DNA of 64,000 nucleotides. Origin: Bradyrhizobium roseum (GTDB lineage Bacteria > Pseudomonadota > Alphaproteobacteria > Rhizobiales > Xanthobacteraceae). The stretch is taken from the NCBI RefSeq assembly GCF_030413175.1, contig NZ_CP129212.1, positions 62,001 through 126,000 of the forward strand, in the 5' to 3' direction. Shown here in pieces: positions 36,804 to 48,375 of this stretch. Numbering within the stretch: position 1 is the stretch's first letter; every line of letters starts with the position of its first letter. A model generated the notes under the pieces. It searched no databases and was not told the DNA's origin. It saw nothing but the letters and a program-made list of their open reading frames with translations. Made by a program: the position numbers and the translations under genes.

Positions 36804-37124
36804 ATGGCCGTTGGCAAGGTTTCTGACGCCGATTTCGAAGCCGAAGTGCTCAAGGCAACCGGGCCGGTGGTCGTCGATTTCTGGGCCGAATGGTGCGGCC
36901 CCTGCCGCATGATCGCCCCTGCCCTCGACGAGATTTCCGGCGCGATGGGCGACAAGGTCAAGATCGTGAAGCTGAACGTCGACGAGAGCCCGAAGACGGC
37001 CTCGAAATACGGCGTGATGTCGATCCCGACGTTGATGATCTTCAAGGGCGGCGAGATGGCCTCCCGCCAGGTCGGCGCCGCGCCGAAGGCGAAGCTGCAG
37101 CAGTGGATCACCGCTGCGGTGTAA
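36804..37124 (+). CDS. trxA: thioredoxin
   Basis: General cytoplasmic disulfide reductase, 106 residues. The active site is the canonical WAEWCGPCRMIAP; the cis-Pro loop (MSIPTLMIFKGGE) and the buried Asp region (VVVDFWAEW) are present. It stands alone after addA, separated by a terminator hairpin and followed by a strong terminator of its own. Confidence 0.97.
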   Translation: MAVGKVSDADFEAEVLKATGPVVVDFWAEWCGPCRMIAPALDEISGAMGDKVKIVKLNVDESPKTASKYGVMSIPTLMIFKGGEMASRQVGAAPKAKLQQWITAAV

Positions 37125-37148
37125 TCGGGTTTCGATATGCTGATTCTG

Positions 37149-37182
37149 AAACGGCCGGTGAACAACCGGCCGTTTGTTTTTT
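37149..37182 (+). terminator. strong rho-independent terminator of trxA
   Basis: A perfect 11-base-pair stem, AAACGGCCGGT (37149-37159) and ACCGGCCGTTT (37165-37175), with a five-base loop GAACA, then GTTTTTT. It lies 25 bases after the trxA stop. Confidence 0.93.
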
Positions 37183-37193
37183 GCGGCAGCCGT

Positions 37194-37934
37194 TCACCCG
37201 ATCCACCCCGTCGCCAGCGCATGCGCCAGTTCGGGCTGGCGATTCTTTCGCGCCAGTGCGGCCATCGCGTCGTGGTCGTACGGCACATGGCGGAAGGTGA
37301 CGCCCCAGCCACCAACGGCCGGTTCTAGAATTGCGTAGCGCGCATCGGGCGTGCCGGCCTCGACCGCATGCGGAAACGGATGGACATCGCGAAAGCCGGG
37401 CGAACCGACGCTGCCGGGATTGACGATCAACCGCCCGTCGCGAAGCCGCACGGCACGCGCGATGTGCGTGTGTGCGCAGAGGATCAGCGGTTGCGTGATA
37501 CCGTGGGCATATTTTTCGATCGTCTCAAGAGATGAGATTCGCACGGCGCCGTCGGGCAGCACCGTCTCCAGCCAATAGATCTCATCATTGTCAGGCGTAG
37601 CGTGACAAAGAAAAACCTGGCCGCGAAACACGGCCGTTCTTGGTACGGCGCGCAGCCAGTCGAGATGACGGGCTTCGAGCTGCGCATGGGCCGGCCGGTC
37701 CCACGAGCCCATCTTCTCCGGGGGACGGTCGATCAGATAGCGATCATGATTGCCGAGCACGTGAACGGCATCGAGCGCCATCAGCGTATCCATGGTCCGC
37801 CGCGCGTCGAGCGGGCCGCTCGCCATGTCGCCGAGATGGACGATATCGCTGATGCCCTGCGCGCGGATGTCGGCCAGCACGGCGTCGAGTGCGAGATAGT
37901 TTCCGTGCACATCGGCGATCGCGGCAAAACGCAT
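37194..37934 (-). CDS. metallophosphoesterase, YfcE/MJ0936-like
   Basis: A 246-residue calcineurin-type phosphoesterase. Metal-binding motifs in order: DVHGN, GDMASGP (GD-x-x), GNHDR, CHATPD and AHTHIA (GHTH-like). AGGAAAG ahead of ATG 37934 supports that start; a frame extension upstream is not needed. YfcE-like enzymes act on phosphodiesters or phosphoproteins; the physiological substrate here is unknown. It is convergent with trxA and lies downstream of folC on the same strand side but well separated. Confidence 0.88.
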   Translation of the reverse strand: MRFAAIADVHGNYLALDAVLADIRAQGISDIVHLGDMASGPLDARRTMDTLMALDAVHVLGNHDRYLIDRPPEKMGSWDRPAHAQLEARHLDWLRAVPRTAVFRGQVFLCHATPDNDEIYWLETVLPDGAVRISSLETIEKYAHGITQPLILCAHTHIARAVRLRDGRLIVNPGSVGSPGFRDVHPFPHAVEAGTPDARYAILEPAVGGWGVTFRHVPYDHDAMAALARKNRQPELAHALATGWIG

Positions 37935-38183
37935 GTGAACTTTCCTGCTTCCGGTTGCATGACCGTGCAAAAACCATGTCACGTCATTTAACTCATTTGG
38001 GTGACACCGCCCGGCAACATACTCCTTTGGTTCTATATATGAATCCGTGTTCCGACTGGCCGTCCGTACAATCCTGAGTTAGTATTTTACAACCACCGGG
38101 GCTGGCTAGTTCTTAAGCAATCGATATTTCTTCCCGGGTCGCCGCTGGAAGCGATTCCAGCGGCATTTCCGTTCGGGCAGTGC

Positions 38184-39524
38184 CTATCCCGGCGGCGTGC
38201 CGTTGATCGCAAGTACATGGCCGGCGAGATAGAGCGATCCCGTGATCAGGATGCGCGGCGGCACTTCATAGACCAGCCGCGACAGCGCGTGCAGCGCCGC
38301 TTCGACACCAGCCGCATTTTCCACGCGCATGCCCAGCGCGCGCCCCGCATCCGCCAGCCGATCCGGCGGCATCGCACTATCGCGATCAGGGATCGGCACG
38401 GCAATGATGTGCCGCGTCAGGCCGGCGAAATTGGCGAGAAACGCACCGGCATCCTTGTTCGCCATCATGCCGGCGATCACCACCAGCGGGCGCGAGACCC
38501 GTTCTTCGAGATCGCCCAATGCTGCCGCCGCGACGCGGCCGCCTTCGGCATTGTGCCCGCCATCGAGCCAGATCTCGCAGCCCTTCGGTCCGTGATCGAC
38601 GAGCGTGCCCGTGACCAGCCGCTGCATCCGCGCCGGCCATTCGGCATTGACGATGCCCGCTTCGAACGCCGGCATGCCGATTTTGAACGCCTCGATCGCG
38701 CGCAGCGTTGCGATGGCAAGACCGGCATTGTCGAACTGATGCCGGCCGAACAGTTTCGGCGCCGCCAGATCCATCAGGCCCCGCTCGTCCTGATAGACCA
38801 GCCGCCCGCGCTCGACACCGACATGCCATTGCTGTCCCGCCGCATGCAGCGGCGCGCGCATGCGCTTGGCCTGCGTCTCGATCACCGTCATCGCCTCGCC
38901 CGCCTGCTCGGCGCAGATCACCGGCACACCGCGCTTGATGATGGCGGCCTTCTCGCCGGCGATGGATGCCAGCGTGTCGCCGAGGAACTCCATATGATCC
39001 ATGCTGATGGGCGCGATCACCGTTGCGATCGGCTGCTCGACGACGTTGGTGGCGTCGAGCCGCCCGCCGAGACCGGTTTCCAGCAGCACGACATCGGCGT
39101 CGTGTTCGGCGAACAGGCAAAACGCCGCCGCGGTCTGCATCTCGAAGATCGTGATCGGCTCACCCGCGTTGACCTGTTCGCAATGCTCCAGCACCCGCCG
39201 CAACCCGGCATCATCCGCCAGCCGGCCACCGCCGGTCTCGCCGATACGAAAACATTCGTTGATCCTGACCAGATAGGGAGAGGTGTAGACGTGCACGCGC
39301 AGGCCTGCCGCTTCGAGCGTCGCTCGCAGATAGGCGATCGTTGAGCCCTTGCCGTTGGTTCCCGCGACATGGATCACCGGTGGCGAGAGGCGCTCCGGAT
39401 GATCGAGTCGCGCCAGCAGACGGTGCATGCGATCAAGACCTAGATCGATCTGCTTCGGATGCAACGCGGACAGCCGCGCGATCAATCCATCGAGCGGCCG
39501 GGAATTGGCGGCGGGCAGGTTCAC
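38184..39524 (-). CDS. folC: folylpolyglutamate/dihydrofolate synthase
   Basis: Adds glutamate to dihydropteroate and to folates. The 446-residue protein has the ATP loop [31 protein letters not shown] and [19 protein letters not shown] segment ([16 protein letters not shown]), all FolC signatures; the C-terminal Mur-ligase-like domain includes [15 protein letters not shown]. It starts with GTG overlapping the accD stop by four bases. The accD-folC pairing is common in proteobacteria. Confidence 0.96.
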   Translation of the reverse strand: MNLPAANSRPLDGLIARLSALHPKQIDLGLDRMHRLLARLDHPERLSPPVIHVAGTNGKGSTIAYLRATLEAAGLRVHVYTSPYLVRINECFRIGETGGGRLADDAGLRRVLEHCEQVNAGEPITIFEMQTAAAFCLFAEHDADVVLLETGLGGRLDATNVVEQPIATVIAPISMDHMEFLGDTLASIAGEKAAIIKRGVPVICAEQAGEAMTVIETQAKRMRAPLHAAGQQWHVGVERGRLVYQDERGLMDLAAPKLFGRHQFDNAGLAIATLRAIEAFKIGMPAFEAGIVNAEWPARMQRLVTGTLVDHGPKGCEIWLDGGHNAEGGRVAAAALGDLEERVSRPLVVIAGMMANKDAGAFLANFAGLTRHIIAVPIPDRDSAMPPDRLADAGRALGMRVENAAGVEAALHALSRLVYEVPPRILITGSLYLAGHVLAINGTPPG

Positions 39525-40462
39525 GCGTGGGGCGCAGCCGGCGCGGCTTCCGGCACAGCGACGATTTGCGCCGGGTCGGTGACCTCAGGCGCCGGCTTCG
39601 ACGCGGACTCGAGCGCCGGTGATTTGGTCAGGATCCGGCACAGCCGCGCCAGCGTCGGGCGCATCTCGTGGCGATGCACGACCATGTCGATCATGCCGTG
39701 ATCGAGCAGATACTCGGCGCGCTGAAAACCTTCCGGCAGCTTTTCGCGGATCGTCTGTTCGATGACGCGCGCGCCGGCAAAGCCGATCAGCGCGCCGGGC
39801 TCGGCGATCTGCACGTCGCCCAGCATGGCGTAGGACGCGGTGACGCCGCCGGTGGTCGGATTGGTCAGCACCACGATGTAGGGCAGTTTGGCCTCGCGCA
39901 GCATCTGCACGCCGACGGTGGTGCGCGGCATCTGCATCAGCGACAAGATGCCTTCCTGCATCCGCGCACCGCCAGAGGCCGCGAACATGATGAACGGCGA
40001 CTTCTTCTCGACCGCCAGTTCGAGCCCGCGCACGATCGCCTCGCCCGCGGCCATGCCGAGCGAACCGCCCATGAAGTCGAAATCCTGCACCGCGACGACG
40101 ACACCGGCGCCTTCCAGCTTGCCGTAACCGACCTTGATGGCATCGTTCAGCCCGGTCTTGGCGCGTGCGTCCTTGATACGGTCGACGTATTTGCGCTCGT
40201 CGCGAAACTTGAGCGGATCGGCCATCACTTCCGGCAGCGCGATGTCGTACCAGGTCTCGTTGTCGAAAATTGATTTCAGCCGCGCCACCGCGCCCATGCG
40301 CATGTGGTAGTTCGAGCCGGGGATGACGAACTGATTGGCCTCGACGTCCTTGTAGAACACGAGTTGCCCGGAATCCGGACACTTGATCCACAGATTCTCC
40401 GGCGTCTCGCGGCGCAGGATGTTGCGGATTTTCGGCCGGACGACGTTGGTGAGCCAATTCAT
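39521..40462 (-). CDS. accD: acetyl-CoA carboxylase carboxyltransferase beta subunit
   Basis: Beta subunit of the carboxyltransferase that makes malonyl-CoA. The crotonase-like core is intact ([56 protein letters not shown]). The N-terminal zinc ribbon has lost three of its four cysteines: Cys28 remains, but the other positions read Ser31, Ile47 and Ser50 in KCPDSGQ and [12 protein letters not shown]. coli AccD uses all four for zinc and for RNA/DNA contacts. The protein is 313 residues, ending in an Ala/Pro-rich tail. Coupled to folC, downstream of trpA. Confidence 0.96.
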   Translation of the reverse strand: MNWLTNVVRPKIRNILRRETPENLWIKCPDSGQLVFYKDVEANQFVIPGSNYHMRMGAVARLKSIFDNETWYDIALPEVMADPLKFRDERKYVDRIKDARAKTGLNDAIKVGYGKLEGAGVVVAVQDFDFMGGSLGMAAGEAIVRGLELAVEKKSPFIMFAASGGARMQEGILSLMQMPRTTVGVQMLREAKLPYIVVLTNPTTGGVTASYAMLGDVQIAEPGALIGFAGARVIEQTIREKLPEGFQRAEYLLDHGMIDMVVHRHEMRPTLARLCRILTKSPALESASKPAPEVTDPAQIVAVPEAAPAAPHA

Positions 40463-40561
40463 GGTTCGCTCCGAAATGCGGTTAGGCGCATTGACTGGGA
40501 TATGGCGACCGGGACCTAGCCCAACAAGCCGCGACTCAGCCCTATTCCACCCAATTATGGC

Positions 40562-41394
40562 TTATTCTGCGGCCTGTTTCGCGCCCTTTACGCCTTGCGC
40601 CAGGGCCGATGCCAGATCGGCCACGGCACCGACCGTCTTCGGGGTCGCGCGGCCCTCGCCATCGAGGCTGGCGTGGAGCGCATCGACCAGCGCGGTGCCG
40701 ACCACGGCGCCGTTGGCCTTCTGCGCGATGGCCCGCGCGGCGTCCGGCGTGCGGATACCGAAGCCGACGCAAACCGGCAGTTTGGTGTGGCGCTTGATGC
40801 GGGCGACGGCCTCGCCGACGACATTGGAGTCGGCGGCCGCGCCCCCGGTGATCCCGGCGATGGAGACGTAGTAGACGAAGCCGGAGGTATTCGCGAGCAC
40901 CGCGGGCAGACGCTTGTCGTCGGTGGTCGGCGTCGCCAGGCGGATGAAATTGAGTCCCGCCTTCATCGCGGGAATGCAGAGTTCGGTATCTTCCTCGGGC
41001 GGCAGGTCGACGATGATCAGGCCGTCGACGCCGGCGGCTTTGGCATCGGCGAGGAACTTGTCGACGCCGTAGATGTAGATCGGATTGTAGTAGCCCATCA
41101 GTACCAGCGGCGTGGCGTTGTCGTCCTTGCGGAAGCCGCGGACCATCTCCAGCGTCTTCTTCAAGGTCATGCCGGCCTTCAGCGCGCGCAGGCCCGCCGC
41201 CTGGATCGAGGGCCCGTCCGCCATCGGATCGGTAAAGGGCATGCCGATCTCGATGATGTCGGCGCCGGCCTTCGGCAGCGCCTTGATGATGCTGAGCGAC
41301 GTCGCGGGGTCCGGATCGCCGGCCATCAGGAAGGTGACGAACGCCGAGCGGCCCTGCTTGGCGAGTTCGGCAAAACAAGCGTCGATGCGAGTGG

Positions 41395-41398
<4 letters not shown>
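40562..41398 (-). CDS. trpA: tryptophan synthase alpha chain
   Basis: Cleaves indole-3-glycerol phosphate to indole. The catalytic Glu is in [17 protein letters not shown] and the catalytic Asp in [10 protein letters not shown]. The phosphate-binding [13 protein letters not shown] is intact. It has 278 residues, a GTG start overlapping the trpB stop by four bases, and lies 99 bases before accD on the same strand. Confidence 0.97.
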
Positions 41399-42608
<1,210 letters not shown>

Positions 42609-42612
<4 letters not shown>

Positions 42613-43268
42613 CGGACCATCAGTTCTTCGGTGGCGCGGGCGGCGCGAATGAAATGGCGGATCATCTCGGGATCCTTGACGCCGGGCGCGCTTTCAACGC
42701 CCGAAGACACATCGACGCCGCCGGCGCGGGTGACGCGGACCGCTTCCGCCAGGTTATCGGCGGTGAGCCCGCCTGAAACCAGATACGGCAAATCAAGCTC
42801 GAGTTTCGCCAGCACGTGCCAGTCGAACACGGCCCCCAGCCCGCCGGGGCGGGTGGCGCCCTTGGGCGCGCGGGCGTCGAACAGGATGCGGTCGGAGACG
42901 CTGGCATAGCCCGGCAGCCCGGCAAGATCGGCGGAGGTTTCGACCGCGATCACCTTCATGACCGGAAGCGCGAATTTGGCCTTGATGTCGCGAACGCGCG
43001 CGGTTGTTTCCTTGCCGTGCAATTGCAGCAGGTCCGGCTTGAGCGTCTCGACGATGTTTTCCAGCATGGCATCGTCGGCATCGACGGTCAGCGCCACCTT
43101 GGCGGCGCGGCCCTTGGCTTGCCGGCCGAGATCGCGCGCGACCTCCAGGCTGACATGGCGCGGCGACGGCGGAAAGAACACAAAACCCACCATGTCGGCG
43201 CCCGACTCGAGCGCTACGTCGAGCGTCTCGCGCGTGGACAGGCCGCAGATTTTGACGAGCAGGGGCAT
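42609..43268 (-). CDS. trpF: phosphoribosylanthranilate isomerase
   Basis: TIM-barrel isomerase of tryptophan synthesis. Catalytic Cys is in [16 protein letters not shown] and the general acid Asp in [16 protein letters not shown]; the phosphate-binding part is [14 protein letters not shown] and [16 protein letters not shown]. It has 219 residues and heads trpF-trpB-trpA. The genes for the earlier steps (trpE, trpD, trpC) are not in this window, the usual split in alphaproteobacteria. Confidence 0.97.
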
Positions 43269-43330
43269 GGTCTCTCGGGAACGGGTTTCGCGCCCCGGGA
43301 CCTTGTGGAACAGGGCTGACGGGGCGGGTT

Positions 43331-43729
43331 CTACAACGTCGCGCCCTGCTTGTCTCGCCCTGCGGCCCCATAGAATCCGTAACCGGACGGTGCCGGAAGC
43401 CGCTGCTGGTCGGCCCGGGAAACCGCTGCCGCGGCCCTCAAAGCGTCCGTTTCCGCCCTGGCCCGGCGGGCGTCCGCCTCATGCTGGCGCGCCGCGCGGC
43501 GCCAGTGGCGCTGGCGGAACCAGGTCGCCATGCCGCCAGCCACCACCCCCACCATGGCCACCGCGATGATTATGACGAACAGCGGCATCGACACCGCGAT
43601 CGCCGGATCAGTCGAGTTAAAGGGATCGAACGAGACCGTCACGAAATGACGGTTGGCGACCGCAAAGACAATGAAGATGAGCCCTAGGGGAATGACGACC
43701 AGAGCCGTGAAGAACTTTCGCATGACCAT
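43331..43729 (-). CDS. lapA: LapA-domain membrane protein
   Basis: A 132-residue protein with two membrane helices, residues about 5-25 (FTALVVIPLGLIFIVFAVANR) and 47-68 (MPLFVIIIAVAMVGVVAGGMA), then a cytoplasmic coiled-coil-prone tail (QHEADARRARAETDALR). This is the LapA/DUF1049 layout; in E. coli LapA works with LapB in lipopolysaccharide assembly control. ATG 43723 is an alternative start. Position between ihfB and trpF is conserved in relatives as far as I recall. Confidence 0.82.
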   Translation of the reverse strand: MVMRKFFTALVVIPLGLIFIVFAVANRHFVTVSFDPFNSTDPAIAVSMPLFVIIIAVAMVGVVAGGMATWFRQRHWRRAARQHEADARRARAETDALRAAAAVSRADQQRLPAPSGYGFYGAAGRDKQGATL

Positions 43730-43801
43730 CGCTCGTAGTGATCGAGGAAGGCGGGCAACGGGCCCGCAACACGGCTACAAATAGTCAAATCGAAAAAGCG
43801 C

Positions 43802-44107
43802 CTACGCGCCAGCCTCGGGCGCGCCGTTTTCGCGGTTCAGCCGCTCGCGCATTTCCTTGCCGGTCTTAAAGAACGGCACGCTTTTCTGATCGACCGGTAC
43901 GTGGGCGCCGGTACGCGGATTGCGTCCCGCGCGGGCGGGGCGATGCTTGACCGAAAAAGCGCCGAAACCGCGCAGCTCGACACGGTCGCCGCGCGCCAGT
44001 GCAGCCACGATCTCGTCGAGGATCGCGTTCACAATGTTCTCCACATCCCGCTGATAGAGGTGCGGGTTGTGCTCGGCGATGCGCTGAACAAGTTCGGATT
44101 TGATCAT
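43802..44107 (-). CDS. ihfB: integration host factor beta subunit
   Basis: DNA-bending protein, forms IHF with IhfA. The 101-residue sequence starts [21 protein letters not shown] and has the DNA-binding arm [27 protein letters not shown] with the intercalating Pro, then [16 protein letters not shown]. It is part of the rpsA-sppA-ihfB neighbourhood typical of proteobacteria. The C-terminus is slightly extended (NGAPEAGA). Confidence 0.96.
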   Translation of the reverse strand: MIKSELVQRIAEHNPHLYQRDVENIVNAILDEIVAALARGDRVELRGFGAFSVKHRPARAGRNPRTGAHVPVDQKSVPFFKTGKEMRERLNRENGAPEAGA

Positions 44108-44277
44108 CGAAGTTGGGATCCGGGATCGTGCGGATATCCATTTCCGTGAAAATACCTTGCACTGTCAAGACGCTAAATCACTTTTGGGCAGCGCGGACCA
44201 CGCCGCGAAGGGCCCAAAGAGGCTATGCGGCAACACCCGCAGTGCGGGAGAAAGTAACCGAAGGCAGCCGGCAAGGC

Positions 44278-45258
44278 TCAGTTCGGCGCCGCCGGGCGCC
44301 ACAAGGCGAGCATGCCGTCGAGCGAGAGCTGATCGACCGCCTGGGCGACGCCGCCCTGCTCGATCTGGCGCGCAATCGAACTCAAACCGAGCGCATCGAA
44401 CGTGATCGAGGCCGCGGTGCGCAGGAACGTCAGGTCGCCGAAACGCGGCGTGAGCTTGTAGTCGCGCACCGGCAGATCGCTTTTGACCTTCTTTTCGGAC
44501 ACCAGCCACGCCACGGCGGTTTTTTCGTCGCCGAGCTGATCGACCAGCTTCAGTTCGACCGCCTGGCGGCCGGTGAAAACCCGCCCGTCCGCGACCTTCT
44601 CCAGCAGCGCGTCATCCATGCCGCGCCGTTCCTTCACCAGGCCGCGGAACCAGGCGTAGGAATCCTTTACCAGCGCATCGAGGGCGGCGCGCGCCTCCGG
44701 GCTGGTCGGCTCAAACCCGTTCGGCGCGGCCTTCAGCGGCGAGGATTTCACCTCCTCGACCTTGACGCCCACCGTCTTCAACAGCTCGGTAAAATTCGGG
44801 AACTGGAACAGCACGCCGATCGAACCGACCAGTGAGCTCTGCCGCGCGACGATCTGATCAGCGGCGAGCGCCGCGATATAGCCACCCGAGGCGGCCAGCC
44901 CCTCCACGACCACCACGACCGGCTTCTTGGCCTTCAAACGCACCAGCGAATCATACAGCTGCTCGGAGCCGGCTGTGGTGCCGCCGGGCGAGTTGATATG
45001 GATGATGACGGCGGCGTGATTCGACTTCTCCAGCCGCTCCAGCGCCTCGACGCGCTGCTGGTCGCTGCGGATCAACCCCTCGATGTTGACCCGCGCGATC
45101 GAGCTCGTCGCCGACAGCGCCGCCGGTCCGCTCGTCGTCGCGACCGCGCCGACGCCTATGATCGCCGCGATGGCGATCACCCCGGCGGCGACCCGCCAGA
45201 AGGTCAGCTTGCGGCGGATCCTGCGGCGATCGACGATCACGTCCGAATCGAGCGACAT
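44278..45258 (-). CDS. sppA: signal peptide peptidase SppA, short form
   Basis: Inner-membrane serine protease that degrades cleaved signal peptides. It has about 326 residues, with an N-terminal membrane segment (VAAGVIAIAAIIGVGAVATT). The fold is visible in INSPGGTTAGSEQLYDSL; the catalytic Ser is in VEGLAASGGYIAAL and the Lys in the VEEVKSSPLKAAP region. AGGAG precedes ATG 45258; a TTG one codon upstream is also possible. It lies between rpsA and ihfB on the same strand. Confidence 0.93.
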   Translation of the reverse strand: MSLDSDVIVDRRRIRRKLTFWRVAAGVIAIAAIIGVGAVATTSGPAALSATSSIARVNIEGLIRSDQQRVEALERLEKSNHAAVIIHINSPGGTTAGSEQLYDSLVRLKAKKPVVVVVEGLAASGGYIAALAADQIVARQSSLVGSIGVLFQFPNFTELLKTVGVKVEEVKSSPLKAAPNGFEPTSPEARAALDALVKDSYAWFRGLVKERRGMDDALLEKVADGRVFTGRQAVELKLVDQLGDEKTAVAWLVSEKKVKSDLPVRDYKLTPRFGDLTFLRTAASITFDALGLSSIARQIEQGGVAQAVDQLSLDGMLALWRPAAPN

Positions 45259-45364
45259 CAAAATTCTCCTGGAAGCAGTCCGCGCGTTTTTGCATTCGCA
45301 GCGTGAGCGAAGCGTTATCTGATTACATCAATTGCGACGTAATTTGAAGAAAACAAGGCCCGGT

Positions 45365-45391
45365 TTCCTTCTCCTCTTGTGGGAGAAGGAA
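45365..45391. repeat. short palindrome downstream of rpsA
   Basis: A perfect 10-base-pair stem, TTCCTTCTCC (45365-45374) and GGAGAAGGAA (45382-45391), loop TCTTGTG. Elements of the type CTCTCC-CTTGTG-GGAGAG are frequent between genes in Bradyrhizobium. It is followed by the rpsA terminator and has no T-run of its own. Confidence 0.6.
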
Positions 45392-45394
45392 GGC

Positions 45395-45425
45395 ACAGAA
45401 AAGGCCCCGGTCGAAACCGGGGCCT
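45395..45425 (-). terminator. rho-independent terminator of rpsA
   Basis: Read on the minus strand: AGGCCCCGGT, loop TTCG, ACCGGGGCCT, then TTTCTG. The stem of ten pairs occupies 45402-45425. It lies 27 bases beyond the rpsA stop and would separate rpsA from sppA. Confidence 0.9.
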
Positions 45426-45452
45426 GATGTCGCAGACAAATCGCGCGAATGC

Positions 45453-47153
45453 TTACTTGTCGCGGTTCTTGAGCGCGGTGCCGAGAATGTCGCCCAGCGT
45501 CGCTCCCGAATCGGAGGAGCCGTATTGCGCGATGGCTTCCTTCTCTTCGGCAACTTCCAGCGCCTTGATCGAGACCTGCACCTTGCGGGCCTTCTTGTCG
45601 AACTGGATCACGCGGGCATCGACCTTTTCGCCGACGGCGAAGCGCTCGGCGCGCTGGTCGTTGCGGTCACGGGCGAGTTCGGAGCGCTTGATGAAGGTGG
45701 TGAAGTCGGTGCCCGAGATCTTCACCTCGATGCCGGCTTCCTTCACTTCGAGCACTTCGCAGGTCACGACCGCGCCCTTCTTGACGTCGCCCGGCTCGGC
45801 GAAGGGGTCGCCTTCGAGCTGCTTGACGCCGAGCGAGATGCGCTCCTTCTCGACATCGACGTCGAGCACCACGGCCTTGACCATGTCGCCCTTCTTGAAG
45901 TTGTCGATGACCTGCTCGCCTGGAAGCTTCCAGTCGAGGTCGGACAGATGGACCATGCCGTCGACGTCGCCGTCGAGACCCAGGAACAGACCGAACTCGG
46001 TCTTGTTCTTGACCTCGCCTTCGACCGTCGAACCGACCGGGAACTTCTCGACGAAGACTTCCCAGGGATTGCGCATGGTCTGCTTGAGGCCGAGCGAGAT
46101 GCGGCGCTTGACCGAATCGACTTCCAGAACCTGCACTTCGACTTCCTGCGAGGTCGAAACGATCTTGCCGGGGTGCATGTTCTTCTTGGTCCACGACATT
46201 TCCGAGACGTGGATCAGGCCTTCGATGCCCGGCTCCAGTTCGACGAACGCGCCGTAGTCGGTGATGTTGGTGACGCGGCCGGTGAAGCGCGCGTTCAGCG
46301 GGTATTTGGCCTCGATGCCCTGCCACGGATCGTCCAGCAACTGTTTCATGCCGAGCGAAATGCGGTGGGTTTCGTGGTTGATCTTGATGATCTTGACCTT
46401 GACGGTCTGGCCGATGGTGAGCACCTCGGTCGGGTGATTGACCCGGCGCCAGGCGATATCGGTGACGTGAAGCAGGCCGTCGATGCCGCCGAGATCAACG
46501 AACGCACCGTAATCGGTGATGTTCTTGACCACGCCGTCGATCACCTGACCCTCTTCGAGGTTCTGCACCAGCTCCTGGCGCTGCTCGGCGCGGGTCTCTT
46601 CGAGAACCGTGCGGCGCGACACCACGATGTTGCCGCGGCGGCGATCCATCTTGAGAATCTGGAACGGCTGCGAGTTGTTCATCAGCGGCGCGACGTCGCG
46701 GATCGGGCGGATATCGACTTGGCTGCGCGGCAGGAAGGCGACCGCGCCGTCGAGGTCGACGGTGAAGCCGCCCTTGACCTGGTTGAAGATGACGCCGTGA
46801 ACCTTCTCGTTGTTGTTGAAGGCCTTCTCGAGCTTGCCCCAGCTTTCCTCGCGGCGCGCCTTGTCGCGCGACAGCACGGCTTCGCCGAGCGCATTTTCGA
46901 TCCTGTCGAGGAACACCTCGACCTCGTCGCCAACCTTGAGATCGCTTTCGCGGCCGGGGCCGGCGAATTCGCGCAGCGCGACGCGGCCCTCGGTCTTCAG
47001 GCCGACGTCGATGACGGCCATGTCCTTTTCAATTGCAACTACCTTGCCCTTGATGACGGAGCTTTCCTGCAGATTGCCGCCGGCGAAGGACTCGTCCAGC
47101 ATTGCAGCGAAATCGTCACGGGTAGGATTATAAGAAGCAGCAGTCGAAGCCAT
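45453..47153 (-). CDS. rpsA: 30S ribosomal protein S1
   Basis: Binds mRNA on the 30S subunit. The 566-residue protein starts MASTAASYNPTRDDFAAML behind GGAG, and contains the six S1 repeats, for example GAFVDLGGIDGLLHVTDIAW, GAFVELEPGIEGLIHVSEMSW and GLFLGLDGDVDGMVHLSDLDW. Longer frames upstream are not credible because the conserved N-terminus begins here. A strong terminator follows. The cmk gene lies upstream on the same strand, as in most proteobacteria. Confidence 0.98.
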   Translation of the reverse strand: MASTAASYNPTRDDFAAMLDESFAGGNLQESSVIKGKVVAIEKDMAVIDVGLKTEGRVALREFAGPGRESDLKVGDEVEVFLDRIENALGEAVLSRDKARREESWGKLEKAFNNNEKVHGVIFNQVKGGFTVDLDGAVAFLPRSQVDIRPIRDVAPLMNNSQPFQILKMDRRRGNIVVSRRTVLEETRAEQRQELVQNLEEGQVIDGVVKNITDYGAFVDLGGIDGLLHVTDIAWRRVNHPTEVLTIGQTVKVKIIKINHETHRISLGMKQLLDDPWQGIEAKYPLNARFTGRVTNITDYGAFVELEPGIEGLIHVSEMSWTKKNMHPGKIVSTSQEVEVQVLEVDSVKRRISLGLKQTMRNPWEVFVEKFPVGSTVEGEVKNKTEFGLFLGLDGDVDGMVHLSDLDWKLPGEQVIDNFKKGDMVKAVVLDVDVEKERISLGVKQLEGDPFAEPGDVKKGAVVTCEVLEVKEAGIEVKISGTDFTTFIKRSELARDRNDQRAERFAVGEKVDARVIQFDKKARKVQVSIKALEVAEEKEAIAQYGSSDSGATLGDILGTALKNRDK

Positions 47154-47526
47154 TTGTTCTCCAGATGCGGGTATTGCCGGCAGTTCGGGTGAATGGGCGC
47201 ATCGCGCGTGAGGTGTCAGGGTCCGCAAATCCCAACGACCGCGTTTGCGGGAGTGCGCAAAAGCGGGCCGGCAGCATGCCTGCACGTCCGATACGTTTGA
47301 TTTATCCGGAGCCTGAAACGAGCGTATCGACTTCAGGAGCCTGGAGCGGACTTTCCTCCAATGACGGCGGGGGTTCAAACCTCCCGCCGGCCCGCTCGGA
47401 CAGCCCTGATCTCATCGATGGTGGCCCGGATGGCGGTGGATATAGCCCCGAAGGCCATTTTCGGCAAGCTGGAAATGCCCGATTCGGGGCTGAAGCGGGC
47501 CCGCGCCATGCCCGGAAACCGGCCCT
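47154..47526 (-). other. cmk-rpsA intergenic region / rpsA leader
   Basis: About 373 bases with no convincing gene. It must carry the rpsA promoter and a leader, perhaps long enough for S1 autoregulation as in E. coli (inference). GC-rich stretches near 47500 could fold, but no clear terminator with a T-run for cmk was seen. Confidence 0.5.
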
Positions 47527-48156
47527 TCAGCGGCCGGCGCGGACCGCCTCGACGATGGCGATGGCGGCGCGGACGCCGCCCTCGATGTCGAGATTGGAAT
47601 TATCCAGGATATGAGCGTCGGCGGCGGCCTTGAGCGGCGCGGCGGCGCGGTTCCTGTCCCGTTCGTCACGCTTGAGGATATCGGCCAGTACCATCGCCTC
47701 GTCAGCAGCCTCGCCCCGCGACAGCGCTTCCAGCGTCCGGCGATGGGCCCGCACCTGCGGGTCGGCGACGACGAAGATTTTGACGTCGGCATCCGGGCAG
47801 ATCACGGTTCCGATGTCGCGGCCGTCGAGCACGGCGCCGGGCGGATCGGCCGCGAACTGGCGCTGAAAATGGACCAGCGCCTCGCGCACGCTCGCAATCA
47901 CCGAGACGACGGAAGCGGCTTCGCCGATGCGGTGCGACTTCAACTCGGGATCGCCGAACGTCTGGGGATCGAGCTCCATCGCCACCTTCACCGCCCGCGC
48001 CTCATCGGTGAGATCGTGGCCGGCATCGAGCAGCGCCTTCGCCACGGCGCGGTAGATCACCCCGGTGTCGAGGTGACGATAGCCGTAGTGCTGCGCGAGC
48101 CGCTTGCCGAGCGTGCCCTTGCCGGATGCCGCCGGCCCGTCAATGGCGATGATCAT
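47527..48156 (-). CDS. cmk: cytidylate kinase
   Basis: Phosphorylates CMP and dCMP. The 209-residue protein starts [20 protein letters not shown] (P-loop) and has [13 protein letters not shown] and [18 protein letters not shown], the Cmk signatures, and [22 protein letters not shown]. In relatives it follows aroA directly; here about 2.2 kb of other genes intervene. Confidence 0.97.
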   Translation of the reverse strand: MIIAIDGPAASGKGTLGKRLAQHYGYRHLDTGVIYRAVAKALLDAGHDLTDEARAVKVAMELDPQTFGDPELKSHRIGEAASVVSVIASVREALVHFQRQFAADPPGAVLDGRDIGTVICPDADVKIFVVADPQVRAHRRTLEALSRGEAADEAMVLADILKRDERDRNRAAAPLKAAADAHILDNSNLDIEGGVRAAIAIVEAVRAGR

Positions 48157-48375
48157 GGAACGCCATGTGCGACAGCGCCGCACGCGGGTCAAGAGCCGCC
48201 ACCCGGGGGACGGATGGCACCGTTACGAGAAATGTGAATTCCGCAGGGCGAACTGACCCGCGCCCGGATGCGTCCAAATGTTCCTCGCCCAAACCACTAG
48301 CTGCTTCTATTCTGCGAGTGCCCGGGAGTCCCGTTCAGAGGATCTGCTTAAAAAAGCACGGGCTGGAGGGATCAC

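Noticed and set aside
45365..45391. second terminator for rpsA
   Set aside because: The stem is perfect but lacks a T-run on either strand, and a textbook terminator lies between it and rpsA, so I list it as an intergenic palindrome.
45525..47192. 555-codon open frame antisense to rpsA
   Set aside because: It exists because of rpsA codon bias; the repeated Leu/Asp/Val/His-rich segments mirror the S1 repeats.
47154..47378. N-terminal extension of ribosomal protein S1
   Set aside because: The frame is open but the conserved N-terminus starts at 47153 behind GGAG, and the extension has no homology I recognise.
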